Shown one piece after another: positions 7,218-14,546 of a stretch of 17,427 nucleotides of DNA. Origin of the DNA: an uncultured Collinsella sp. GTDB lineage: Bacteria > Actinomycetota > Coriobacteriia > Coriobacteriales > Coriobacteriaceae. The position numbers and the translations under genes are program-made. The notes under the pieces are model-generated. The model searched no databases. It saw only the letters and a list, made by a program, of their open reading frames with translations, and was not told where the DNA came from. The stretch covers positions 1 to 17,427 of the forward strand of contig URWM01000007.1 in the NCBI GenBank assembly GCA_900551655.1, read 5' to 3'. Every line of letters starts with the position of its first letter. The stretch's first letter is position 1.

Positions 7218-8252
7218 ATGGCATACGGATACAACGACGGTGATCAACGGCGACAAAGCGTTCGCCTTGCTGGCCGTACCACGCCTACGCCCAGAAGTGC
7301 CACGAGCAGCAATCCGCAACGCCTCCAAGAGCAACCAAGGCCTTCGTCTCGGCAGCAGTCAAGCAGAACACGGCAGAGTGGCCGTCTGAGCACGGGCGCA
7401 AGCGCGCAGCAAGATAGCCGCTTGGGCGCGCGCACTCGACAACGTCAGGCCGAGGTTCCGCAACTGCGCCGCAACGGCGCACGTCAGCCCGGCATCCATA
7501 TCAACCGCTTCTTTTCGCATCCCCAAGGTGGACGCGACGGCAAGCCCTACCGCTCGACATCGCACGTGAATGCCCCCGCCCTGCCGGCTCGTCGACTTCG
7601 CCTCGCACTGTGCTCTATCCTTACCTGTCTGGTCTTTGTGCTTATGAGCTCCTGTATGTCCCACGGGTCGGCCGGTCTCGAGCCCACCGCCGAGGATAAG
7701 CTGCTCAAGGCCCCCGTCGCACCCGGTTATTCTTTCGCCTTTTCGACCCCACGCTCGCAATGGCAAGCCGGCACAATGCCCCATATCTATCAGATCGACC
7801 CTGCGTGGTCGGAGCTGCCTTACGCCGGCGGCACCATCCGCCAAAATGCCTGCGGGCCCACGTGCCTCACTATGGTCTACATCTTTAAGACGGGACGCAC
7901 CAATATGACCCCCGTCGATATGTGCGCGCTTTCCGAGGCGGGCAATTACGCCCCCACCGGCGCAACCGAATGGTCGTTTATGACGAGTGGCGCGTGGCAG
8001 TTGGGACTTAACGGAACGGAGCTCCATAACGATCGCGACTCGATGACTCAGGCGCTGCGTTCGGGAGCGCCCGTCATCGCCGCCGTTCGACCGGGCACCT
8101 TTACCAGCGTTGGACACTACATCGTGCTTTACGGTATTGACGACGCCGACCAGATTGGCGTCTACGACCCCAACTCGGCCAGCCGCAGCGTCCGCCGCTG
8201 GGGCGTCGTAGAGGTCCTCAACGAAGTCGAAGCCATGTGGGCCTACTACTAG
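7218..8252 (+). CDS. Membrane-anchored C39-like cysteine peptidase
   Basis: A 344-residue protein with three parts. Residues 1-125 form a low-complexity tail rich in Arg, Gln and Ser, probably cytoplasmic and disordered. A single transmembrane helix follows at about 127-147. Residues 185-344 form a papain-like domain of the C39-like family (PF13529 type), predicted outside the cell. Catalytic candidates are Q209 and C212 in QNACGPTCLTMV (209-220), H300 in GHYIVLYGID (299-308) and D317 in YDPNS. Unlike bacteriocin-processing C39 peptidases, it is not fused to an ABC transporter, and no double-glycine peptide gene is visible nearby. A physiological substrate is unknown; cell-wall or secreted peptides are possible. 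The ATG has AAGGCGG five bases upstream. The TAG stop is the first part of a repeat element. The gene is followed by an ABC exporter operon after 162 bases. Confidence 0.82.
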   Translation: MAYGYNDGDQRRQSVRLAGRTTPTPRSATSSNPQRLQEQPRPSSRQQSSRTRQSGRLSTGASAQQDSRLGARTRQRQAEVPQLRRNGARQPGIHINRFFSHPQGGRDGKPYRSTSHVNAPALPARRLRLALCSILTCLVFVLMSSCMSHGSAGLEPTAEDKLLKAPVAPGYSFAFSTPRSQWQAGTMPHIYQIDPAWSELPYAGGTIRQNACGPTCLTMVYIFKTGRTNMTPVDMCALSEAGNYAPTGATEWSFMTSGAWQLGLNGTELHNDRDSMTQALRSGAPVIAAVRPGTFTSVGHYIVLYGIDDADQIGVYDPNSASRSVRRWGVVEVLNEVEAMWAYY

Positions 8253-8334
8253 TCATTGGGGACAGACTTAAATGAGTGGTCATTGGGGGCGCTCTTGTTT
8301 GACTAGTCATTTAAGAACGTCCCCAATGACTAGT
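8248..8334. repeat. REP-like inverted pair of repeat units
   Basis: Two oppositely oriented copies of the window's repeat unit form a large inverted repeat with perfect 16-bp ends (ACTAGTCATTGGGGAC at 8248-8263 and its complement at 8319-8334). Inner CTTAAATGA/TCATTTAAG pairs (8267-8275/8307-8315) extend it. The right unit is itself a hairpin with perfect 10-bp arms (8302-8311/8325-8334) and the 13-base loop TAAGAACGTCCCC. The left unit has the TAAGTCTGTCCCC core on the opposite strand. A third partial TCATTGGGG occurs at 8280-8288. The left end supplies the TAG stop of the peptidase gene. There is no T-tract. Confidence 0.8.
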
Positions 8335-8414
8335 CTGAAATAAATCCCAGGCCTCACTCCAAATTAGTTCGCCATGGTTTACTATTACGCTCATAAAGTA
8401 GTACGAGGCTAACA

Positions 8415-9140
8415 ATGGGGGATAGCATGGCGACGAAGCAGGCCTACGTCCAGGTCAAGGGGCTCAAGAAGCACTACGGCGATGGAGATGCACGTCTGAC
8501 GGTGCTCGACGGCATCGACACGTCCATCAATCGCGGCGAGATCTGCGTCATGCTGGGGCCTTCGGGCTCGGGCAAGTCGACCTTCCTTAACCTGATCGGT
8601 GGCCTGGAAGATGCCGACGCCGGCTCCATCATGGTGGACGGCTGCGACCTCACAGTGCTCAAGCCCGCCGACCTGGGTGAGTACCGCCGCCGCGAGCTGG
8701 GCTTTGTCTTCCAGTTCTACAATCTGGTGTCCGATCTCACCATCAAGGAGAACATCGAGGTCACGGCGCACCTGTCTAAAAAGCCGCTCGACATTGACGA
8801 CCTGCTACGCTCGCTGGGCCTTTACGAGCACCGCAACAAGTTCCCGCGCCAGGTCTCGGGCGGCCAGCAGCAGCGCTGCGCCATCGGCCGTGCGCTCGTC
8901 AAAAACCCGGGCCTGCTGCTGTGCGACGAGCCCACCGGTGCGCTCGACTATAAGACGTCCAAGGAAATCTTGCAGCTCATGGAGGATGTTAACCGCGCCT
9001 ACGGCTGCACCATCATCATTGTCACCCACAATGCCGCCATCGCGCGCATGGCCAATCGCGTGCTGCGCCTGCGCGACGGGCACATCGTCGAGGATGAGCT
9101 CAACGAGTCGCCCGTCGCGGCCGCCGAACTCGATTGGTAG
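8415..9140 (+). CDS. ABC transporter ATP-binding protein, MacB/LolD type
   Basis: A 241-residue cytoplasmic ATPase that would power the FtsX-type permease encoded next. All motifs are intact: Walker [10 protein letters not shown] (48-56), Q-loop Q100, signature VSGGQQQR (147-154), Walker B LLLCDEP (167-173, catalytic E172), D-loop GALD (175-178) and switch H205. QFYNLV after the Q-loop and EPTGALD are typical of the lipoprotein/antimicrobial-peptide exporter subgroup (LolD, MacB, BceA-like). Two ATG starts are possible: 8415, or 8427, which has GGGGGAT about five bases upstream. The second may be the true start, giving 237 residues. The stop is eight bases before the permease ATG, so translation is probably coupled. 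No sensor kinase adjoins, unlike most Bce-type modules. Confidence 0.95.
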   Translation: MGDSMATKQAYVQVKGLKKHYGDGDARLTVLDGIDTSINRGEICVMLGPSGSGKSTFLNLIGGLEDADAGSIMVDGCDLTVLKPADLGEYRRRELGFVFQFYNLVSDLTIKENIEVTAHLSKKPLDIDDLLRSLGLYEHRNKFPRQVSGGQQQRCAIGRALVKNPGLLLCDEPTGALDYKTSKEILQLMEDVNRAYGCTIIIVTHNAAIARMANRVLRLRDGHIVEDELNESPVAAAELDW

Positions 9141-9148
9141 GCGGCGCC

Positions 9149-11815
9149 ATGACACCTCTCGCAAAACGTCTCCCGCGCGAGCTGCGCCGCAATACCGGCA
9201 AGTACCTGGGCATCTTTTTGCTTATGTGCGGAAGCATCGCCCTCACGTCGGGCTTTTTGCTCGCGGCGCATTCCATCGGCTGCCTCATTGACGACATGCG
9301 CGATGCATACACGATCGAGGACGGCCGCGTGACTACCTCCTTCGAGGCCACCAAAGATCAGCTCAAGGCAGCCGAGGACGCAGCCGACGACGTCGGCGGC
9401 GTCACGCTCTACAAGAATTTCTCCATCGACGCCATCATCAAAAAGACCGCCGGCGACGACGGCACCAAGCGCACGCTGCGCACCTATGCGCACCGCACCA
9501 AGGTCGATATCGCGTCCTACTGTGAGGGCGGGGAACCCAAGGCGGATGACGAGGTGGCCATCGACCGTGTCTTTGCCACTAATAACAACCTGTCCGTGGG
9601 CGATAAAGTCGAGCTCGAGGGTCGCACCTACACCATTTGCGGCATCATGACCCAGCCCGATAGTCAGGCGCTGTTCCTCAACAATTCGGACTTTACGGTG
9701 AACACCATCACGTACGGCGTGGCCGAGGTCACCGATGGCGGCTTTGCCGCGCTCGAAGATGCCGGCGGCGCACCCGCCTACACCTACTCCTTCACCTTTA
9801 CCGATCGCGACCTCCCCACCGCGGACCGCATCGACGCCGAGCAAGATATGGTCGAGGCACTGACCGACGCCGATGCGCGCGTGGACGATCTGACCGACGC
9901 CGATTCCAATCAGGGCATTGGCTATGCGCGCGACGACGTGGACGGCGACTCCATGATGTGGATGACGTTGCTCAACATAATCATCGTGATCATGGCGTTT
10001 GTCTTTGTGGTGCTCACCGACGCCACCATCGAGGAGGAGAGCGCCATTATCGGCACGCTGCTTGCCAGCGGCTATCGCCGCTGCGAGATCGTGCTGCACT
10101 ACCTGGCACTTCCCGCCATCGTGGGCGTGGTCGCGGCGCTTTTGGGCACTGCGCTCGGCGTTGTGTTCTTTACCGAGCCCATGCGCAGCCTCTATTACGG
10201 TTCGTACAGCCTGCCGCCCTTCCAGGTGTACTGGAGCTGGGAGATCTTTGTGAAGTGCGCCGTGGTTCCTGCCGCCGCGCTCATCCTTATCACGCTGGTG
10301 GGCCTGCTTCGCAAGGTGGGCAAGACGCCGTTGCAGTTCCTTCGTCACGAGGCGAGCGGCAAGTCGGGTACCAAGCGCGGTCTGCAGCTGCCGGAACGCA
10401 TGGGCTTTGTCTCCCGCTTCCGCCTGCGCGTCTTCCTGCGCAACCTGGGCAACTTCGCCACGCTCTTCGTGGGCATTGCGTTTGGGTCGCTGCTTTTGCT
10501 CTTTGGCCTGGCGATTCTGCCTACGATGACGCACTACGCGGACAACCTCGAGACGAGCCTGGTCGCCGAGCATCAGTACACACTCAAGGCGCCGCTGGAG
10601 CTCGAGGGCACTGCCGAGGAGCGCGAGCAGTGGTCGGCACTCGAGCGCTTGCAGTCGGTTGACGGCGCGCTGCTTTCTGCCGCCCAGGATGCCGATGACG
10701 AGCTTGACGGCGCGGCCGATGCGGCGCAGACGGCAGCCGATGCCGCGACCGCATCTCCGTCTGCCGAGAGCCTGACCGCAGCGCAGGATGCGCTTGCCAA
10801 GGTCCAGGACAAGAAGGATGCGCTCTACGCGCGCCTTGACGATCTTGCCGATGCCCTCGGCTGCAACCGCGATGAGGCCATCGATCTGATCGACAAGGCC
10901 TCTAAGATCGACACCGACAACGACGACATTCACCCGGTCAACACGATTGACAACGGCGCGGGCGCAATCGCGCAGGCCGAGAAATATGCCGTTTACCAGC
11001 TGCAATACAACCGCGGCGATGGTAATGGCGAGGAGACGATTTCTGTCTACGGCATCTCGTCCGATTCGCGCTACTGGAAGGGCCTCAACATCGGCGATGG
11101 CCGCGTCGTCTTTGGCGGCGGTCTGCTCGATAAGTTTGGCTGGAGCGAGGGCCAGAAGGTCACGCTCAGCGACAAGTACGAGGGCGAGCATTATTCCTTT
11201 GAGTACGCGGGCAAGGACTGTGCCTGGGGCTCCAAGTCGGACATGAACATCTATATGAGCATCGATGACTTTAACGAGCTGTTCGACAACGATGCCGCCT
11301 ACTTTAACGGCTATGTGAGCGACGAGAAGCTCGACCTCGACGCGCGCTACTTTGCCGGCGACACCACGCCCGACGACATGCGTGCCGTGGGCGACCAGTT
11401 CATCGGCATGATGAGCAAAATGATCGGAATGATGATCGGGCTCGCGGTGTTTATCTTCCTGCTGTTTATGTACCTGCTGACCAAGGCTGTGATCGACCAC
11501 AGCGCCCGTTCGATTAGCTACATGAAGGTCTTTGGCTATCGCGATGGCGAGATCTCGCATCTGTACATCCGCTCGATCACGCTGTGCGTGGTGGCGTCGC
11601 TCGTGCTGAGCCTGCCGGTCATTATTGGCTCGCTCACGGCCATCTTCCGCTCGATGTTGCTCGCCTACAACGGCAATATCGAGATCTACGTGCCCACTTG
11701 GTCCATGGCTGCATGCGTCGGTATTGGCTTTGCGACCTACCTGGTCGTGGCGCTGCTGCACACGCGCTCCATCAAGCGCGTCAGTCTGGCCGAAGCCCTC
11801 AAGGTGCAGGAGTAG
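9149..11815 (+). CDS. FtsX/MacB-type ABC transporter permease
   Basis: An 888-residue membrane subunit with about eight hydrophobic helices (near 19-42, 270-290, 316-341, 367-388, 434-456, 757-779, 806-834 and 849-871). This is the arrangement of large Gram-positive FtsX permeases: helix, extracytoplasmic domain (43-269), three helices, helix, second extracytoplasmic domain (457-756), three helices. The last helix block ends in the family-like HTRSIKRVSLAEALKVQE. Within the second outer domain, residues about 503-590 are rich in Ala and Asp and look helical or coiled-coil, which lengthens the protein. Such transporters usually export or extract peptides or lipoproteins by mechanotransmission; the substrate is unknown. 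The ATG at 9149 is preferred over an in-frame TTG at 9134 that overlaps the ATPase gene. The TAG stop coincides with the start of a repeat element. Confidence 0.93.
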   Translation: MTPLAKRLPRELRRNTGKYLGIFLLMCGSIALTSGFLLAAHSIGCLIDDMRDAYTIEDGRVTTSFEATKDQLKAAEDAADDVGGVTLYKNFSIDAIIKKTAGDDGTKRTLRTYAHRTKVDIASYCEGGEPKADDEVAIDRVFATNNNLSVGDKVELEGRTYTICGIMTQPDSQALFLNNSDFTVNTITYGVAEVTDGGFAALEDAGGAPAYTYSFTFTDRDLPTADRIDAEQDMVEALTDADARVDDLTDADSNQGIGYARDDVDGDSMMWMTLLNIIIVIMAFVFVVLTDATIEEESAIIGTLLASGYRRCEIVLHYLALPAIVGVVAALLGTALGVVFFTEPMRSLYYGSYSLPPFQVYWSWEIFVKCAVVPAAALILITLVGLLRKVGKTPLQFLRHEASGKSGTKRGLQLPERMGFVSRFRLRVFLRNLGNFATLFVGIAFGSLLLLFGLAILPTMTHYADNLETSLVAEHQYTLKAPLELEGTAEEREQWSALERLQSVDGALLSAAQDADDELDGAADAAQTAADAATASPSAESLTAAQDALAKVQDKKDALYARLDDLADALGCNRDEAIDLIDKASKIDTDNDDIHPVNTIDNGAGAIAQAEKYAVYQLQYNRGDGNGEETISVYGISSDSRYWKGLNIGDGRVVFGGGLLDKFGWSEGQKVTLSDKYEGEHYSFEYAGKDCAWGSKSDMNIYMSIDDFNELFDNDAAYFNGYVSDEKLDLDARYFAGDTTPDDMRAVGDQFIGMMSKMIGMMIGLAVFIFLLFMYLLTKAVIDHSARSISYMKVFGYRDGEISHLYIRSITLCVVASLVLSLPVIIGSLTAIFRSMLLAYNGNIEIYVPTWSMAACVGIGFATYLVVALLHTRSIKRVSLAEALKVQE

Positions 11816-11889
11816 TCATCGGGGACAGTCTTTGCCGATTCGCCGGTTCGCCGGCCGTGCTGGCAAGGACTGTCCCCAGCTGCCGGCAG
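11812..11889 (+). repeat. Long hairpin repeat element at permease stop
   Basis: Right at the permease stop, GTAGTCATCGGGGACAG (11812-11828) matches CTAGTCATTGGGGACAG (8249-8265) at the peptidase stop, apart from the first base and one internal base. Here the GGGGACAG strand continues into a 16-bp stem (11821-11836 with 11862-11877, one G-T wobble), whose loop carries two TTCGCCGG copies. A 10-bp palindrome CTGCCGGCAG (11880-11889) follows. It lacks a T-tract, so it is more likely a REP-like hairpin element than a classical terminator, although it may protect mRNA 3' ends. Confidence 0.75.
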
Positions 11890-11922
11890 GAAAGGAACGT
11901 CCCTAGCTGCCAGGTGGCGAGG

Positions 11923-11951
11923 CACTCATTTAAGTCTGTCCCCAATGAGTG
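11923..11951 (+). repeat. Repeat unit 1
   Basis: Core TTTAAGTCTGTCCCCAATGA flanked by perfect 8-bp arms CACTCATT (11923-11930) and AATGAGTG (11944-11951), with a 13-base loop. The arms are of the ACTC/GAGT type. Confidence 0.85.
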
Positions 11952-11952
11952 G

Positions 11953-11972
11953 TTTAAGTCTGTCCCCAATGA
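11953..11972 (+). repeat. Repeat unit 2, truncated left arm
   Basis: The same 20-base core, identical to unit 1, but preceded by GTGG instead of CTCA, so it cannot fold like the others. Units 1 and 2 share GAGTGG ends, so unit 2 may have arisen by slippage. Confidence 0.8.
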
Positions 11973-11980
11973 GTGGTTTC

Positions 11981-12007
11981 ACTCATTTAAGTCTGTCCCC
12001 AATGACT
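11981..12007 (+). repeat. Repeat unit 3, mixed arms
   Basis: Identical core, with left arm ACTCATT (11981-11987) and right arm AATGACT (12001-12007). The arms pair over five inner bases, then have one C-C mismatch, as if halves of the two arm types had been joined. Confidence 0.8.
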
Positions 12008-12025
12008 ACCCAATGAGTGCCTAAC

Positions 12026-12128
12026 GACTCGGTGTTGCGCTTGACTTCCACTCATTTAAGTCTGTCCCCAATGAGTGGTTTCAGTCATTTAAGTCTGTCC
12101 CCAATGACTAGGTGCCGCGCTTGACTTC
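12026..12128 (+). repeat. 80-bp duplication carrying repeat units 4 and 5
   Basis: GACTCGGTGTTGCGCTTGAC plus TTC (12026-12048) recurs as GACTAGGTGCCGCGCTTGAC plus TTC (12106-12128), 20 of 23 bases identical, exactly 80 bases apart. Between them lie repeat unit 4 (9-bp arms CCACTCATT 12048-12056 and AATGAGTGG 12070-12078) and unit 5 (7-bp arms AGTCATT 12083-12089 and AATGACT 12103-12109). The downstream copy contains the putative -35 of the DUF362 gene; the upstream copy has the same TTGACT but no -10 box. Confidence 0.75.
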
Positions 12129-12151
12129 GACCCTACTTCAACGGGTACTAT
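12121..12151 (+). promoter_or_regulatory. Putative promoter of DUF362 gene
   Basis: TTGACT (12121-12126) and TACTAT (12146-12151) are separated by 19 bases, slightly more than the usual 17, and lie about 43 bases before the start codon. This is the best sigma-70-like match in the gap. It abuts the repeat cluster, and its -35 box is within the duplicated segment. Confidence 0.5.
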
Positions 12152-12193
12152 CCTCTATGTCTGTAACGCCATATAGACCGAGGGGATATATCT

Positions 12194-13399
12194 ATGACCG
12201 CAACTGCACCCGCAGCACCCGCTAAGGTGTACTTCACCAACCTGCGCACGCATGCTCGCGAGAGCCAGCTCGACAAACTCAAGCGCCTCATCCGTCGCGC
12301 CGGTATTGAGCAGATCGACTTTGAGAACAAGTTCGTCGCCATTAAGATTCACTTTGGCGAGCTGGGCAATTTGAGCTTTTTGCGCCCCAACTACGCCCGC
12401 GCCGTCGCGGATGTCGTCAAGGAGCTGGGCGGCAAGCCCTTTCTCACCGACTGCAACACGCTCTATGTCGGTAGCCGCAAAAACGCGCTCGAGCACATCG
12501 ACACCGCCTACCAGAACGGCTTTACCCCGTATGCCACGGGTTGCCAGATCATCATCGCCGACGGCCTCAAGGGCACCGACGAGGCGCTCGTCCCGGTCGA
12601 GGGCGGAGAGTACGTGCACGAGGCTAAGATCGGTCAGGCGCTCATGGATGCCGATATCGTGATTAGCCTCACCCACTTTAAGGGCCATGAGCAGGCCGGC
12701 TTTGGCGGCGCCATGAAGAACCTGGGCATGGGCGGCGGCAGCCGTGCCGGCAAGATGGAACAGCATGCCGCCGGCAAGCCGAATGTCGCGACCGAGCACT
12801 GCGTTGGCTGCCGTGCCTGCGAAAAGATCTGCGCGCACGACGCCGTCTCGTTCAACGACACCCGCGAGCGCGAGCTTGCCAGCGGCGCTACTCGCACGGT
12901 GCACGTGGCCACCATCGACCACGATCGCTGCGTGGGCTGCGGCCGCTGCATCGGCGTGTGCAACCAGGACGCCATCAAGCCCGGCTATGAGGCCGCGGCC
13001 GACGTGCTCAACTGCAAGATTGCCGAGTACACCAAGGCCGTCGTCGACGGCCGCCCGAGCTTCCATATCTCGCTTGCCATGGATATCAGCCCCAACTGCG
13101 ATTGCCATCCCGAAAACGACACGCCTATCGTCAACGATATCGGCATGTTCGCGAGCTTCGACCCGGTCGCCATCGACCAGGCCTGCGCCGATGCCGTCAT
13201 GGCATCCGAGCCGCTGCCCAATACCGAGCTCACCGATAGCGTGGCCAAGATGGAGCACAATCACGAGCATCTGGAGGGCGAGCAGGCCAAGGATCCCTTC
13301 TGCATCACGCATCCCGACACCGACTGGCGCACCTGCATCGCGCACGCCGAGAAGATCGGCCTGGGCACGAGCAAGTACGAGCTCATCGAGGTCAAATAG
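12194..13399 (+). CDS. DUF362 protein with two 4Fe-4S clusters
   Basis: A 401-residue protein in which the DUF362 domain (about 45-185 and continuing after about 265) is interrupted by a ferredoxin-like insert with two classical clusters. These are C203-C206-C209-C213 (CVGCRACEKIC) and C246-C249-C252-C256 (CVGCGRCIGVC). Typical DUF362 segments include KIHFGELGN (51-59), SLTHFKGHEQAGFGG (158-172) and MKNLGMGGGSRAGK (174-187). A further CDC (about 304-306) could bind metal. No signal or membrane segment is seen, so it is cytoplasmic. The function is not established; electron transfer or metal-centre maturation is inferred from the clusters, and it is common in anaerobes. AGGGGAT lies about seven bases before the ATG. 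It is apparently monocistronic, ending at a strong bidirectional terminator. Confidence 0.93.
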   Translation: MTATAPAAPAKVYFTNLRTHARESQLDKLKRLIRRAGIEQIDFENKFVAIKIHFGELGNLSFLRPNYARAVADVVKELGGKPFLTDCNTLYVGSRKNALEHIDTAYQNGFTPYATGCQIIIADGLKGTDEALVPVEGGEYVHEAKIGQALMDADIVISLTHFKGHEQAGFGGAMKNLGMGGGSRAGKMEQHAAGKPNVATEHCVGCRACEKICAHDAVSFNDTRERELASGATRTVHVATIDHDRCVGCGRCIGVCNQDAIKPGYEAAADVLNCKIAEYTKAVVDGRPSFHISLAMDISPNCDCHPENDTPIVNDIGMFASFDPVAIDQACADAVMASEPLPNTELTDSVAKMEHNHEHLEGEQAKDPFCITHPDTDWRTCIAHAEKIGLGTSKYELIEVK

Positions 13400-13446
13400 C
13401 GCCTAGCTATTGGACAAAACAAGCGCCTTTGTGGCGTAAGTCGAGC

Positions 13447-13485
13447 AAAAGCCGCCCGCGAGCACAACGCTCGCGGGCGGCTTTT
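13447..13485. terminator. Bidirectional rho-independent terminator
   Basis: A perfect 17-bp stem, AAAAGCCGCCCGCGAGC (13447-13463) and GCTCGCGGGCGGCTTTT (13469-13485), with a 5-base loop. The flanking A and T runs give a T-tract on either strand. It lies 47 bases after the DUF362 stop and 46 bases beyond the end of the converging alpha/beta hydrolase, so it serves both. Confidence 0.93.
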
Positions 13486-13531
13486 CGGAAGTGCTAGGGA
13501 GTCAGATAGACCAGTAAACCGTACTATTTGC

Positions 13532-14497
13532 CTAAAAATACTCGTCGAGGAAGTCGTCGACCGTATTCCAGTAGAGCTCGGGGTCAACTTGCGCACTCTT
13601 GGCGTGGGTGGCGCCATGGATGGTGAGCTTTTGCTTGACCTTGCTGGCGCACGCGTCGTAGTTTTGGTCGAGCATGTCGTACGGCACAAAGGTGTCCTGG
13701 TCGCCGTGGATAAACAGCATGGGAACCGTCGCGTGTTTGAGTTGCTCCACACTGCTCGCCTTATGAAAGTCGTAGCCCGCGCGCACGTTGCACACCAAGT
13801 TTGCTACATCGAGCAAGGGAAAGCTGGGCAGCCCGAACACGTCCTTGAGCTGCAGAGAAAACTCGTCCCAAACACTCGTATAACCACAGTCCTCGATAAT
13901 GCATTTTACGTTTGCGGGCAGAGATTCCCCCGCGACGTTCATGGCGGTTGCCGCACCCATCGACTCGCCAAAGACCAGGATGCGCGCCTCGGGGTCAGCC
14001 TGAATGATTTGCTCGATCCATGCGACGATGTCGAGGCGCTCGGGCCAGCCCATGCCGATATAGTCGCCGCCGGAGCGCTCGTGGGCGCGGGCGGCGGGTG
14101 CGAGTACGTTCATGCCGCGGTCGTGGAATCGCTTGACGTATCGGGCCATACCGATAGGCTCGTTGGTATATCCATGCAGGCAGACGGCGTAGTCGTGTGT
14201 GCTCTCCGACGCAGCAAAATACCAGGCGGCGAGCTCAGTCCCGTCGTCCGCGGTGAGGCTGCTGCTCTCGCGGTTCTCTTTAAACCACGCCCGTGCCTCG
14301 CCCTCCTCGGCATCCATCTGCTCGCCCTTTTCGGCGTCCTTGCCGTCCTGCATCATCTTCATGGTGTATGGCGCGCGGGGATTCAGCGCGAAGTCAAACA
14401 GAAAGTTGCCGGCAAATCCGAGCAGCGCAATGACAACCACCAGTGCAACGATGCCGGCTATCTTGAGCTTTCGATGGTAATGTGCGTTTTGAGCCAT
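13532..14497 (-). CDS. Membrane-anchored alpha/beta hydrolase
   Basis: A 321-residue serine hydrolase with one N-terminal transmembrane helix (about 11-33). The catalytic domain (about 80-321) is predicted on the outer face of the membrane. The triad is visible: S179 in the nucleophile elbow GESMG (177-181), D268 in IHGDQDTFVP (263-272) and H298 in GATHAKS (295-301). HGY (108-110) is the oxyanion-loop signature. Cysteines at 106, 199, 204 and 236 could form disulphides. It resembles the YqkD/BEM46-like group of hydrolases with unassigned substrates. AGGAGA lies seven bases before the ATG, and a good promoter is found upstream. The gene is divergent from the hemolysin III gene and converges on a shared terminator with the DUF362 gene. 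Confidence 0.9.
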   Translation of the reverse strand: MAQNAHYHRKLKIAGIVALVVVIALLGFAGNFLFDFALNPRAPYTMKMMQDGKDAEKGEQMDAEEGEARAWFKENRESSSLTADDGTELAAWYFAASESTHDYAVCLHGYTNEPIGMARYVKRFHDRGMNVLAPAARAHERSGGDYIGMGWPERLDIVAWIEQIIQADPEARILVFGESMGAATAMNVAGESLPANVKCIIEDCGYTSVWDEFSLQLKDVFGLPSFPLLDVANLVCNVRAGYDFHKASSVEQLKHATVPMLFIHGDQDTFVPYDMLDQNYDACASKVKQKLTIHGATHAKSAQVDPELYWNTVDDFLDEYF

Positions 14498-14511
14498 GCG
14501 GTATTCTCCTA

Positions 14512-14521
14512 TAACATGTTA
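14512..14521. promoter_or_regulatory. 10-bp palindrome in hydrolase leader
   Basis: TAACATGTTA is a perfect palindrome between the hydrolase promoter and its Shine-Dalgarno. Its position, downstream of the transcription start, would suit a repressor site, but no regulator gene is adjacent and there is only one copy. Confidence 0.3.
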
Positions 14522-14546
14522 ATACATCAACATTTAAAACAAGCGC

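Larger units (their letters stand above)
11816..12193. other. Repeat-filled intergenic region
   Basis: This 378-base gap has no credible coding sequence and is occupied almost wholly by repeats. In order it holds the long hairpin element (to 11889), a linker with AACGTCCCT (11897-11905), five copies of the TTTAAGTCTGTCCCCAATGA unit (11926-12107), two copies of an 18-bp GGTG..GCGCTTGACTTC segment, and finally the putative promoter and ribosome site of the DUF362 gene. Confidence 0.85.

Noticed and set aside
6927..7334. A 135-codon minus-strand frame across the divergent intergenic region
   Set aside because: It overlaps the start of the C39-like gene, lacks a good ribosome site and known motif, and crosses several inverted repeats; better explained as non-coding leader DNA.
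8999..11761. A 920-codon open frame antisense to the ABC permease
   Set aside because: It exactly mirrors a gene with clear FtsX features. Its product is rich in His, Arg, Gly and Val with no motif, as expected for an antisense shadow in high-GC DNA.
11926..12107. Regularly repeated 20-23 base units resembling a CRISPR array
   Set aside because: Spacing is irregular (7 to 46 bases), intervening sequences are related to each other, units occur in both orientations elsewhere, and there are no cas genes.
12155..13345. A 396-codon minus-strand frame opposite the DUF362 gene
   Set aside because: The plus strand has two intact 4Fe-4S motifs. The reverse frame has no recognisable motif.
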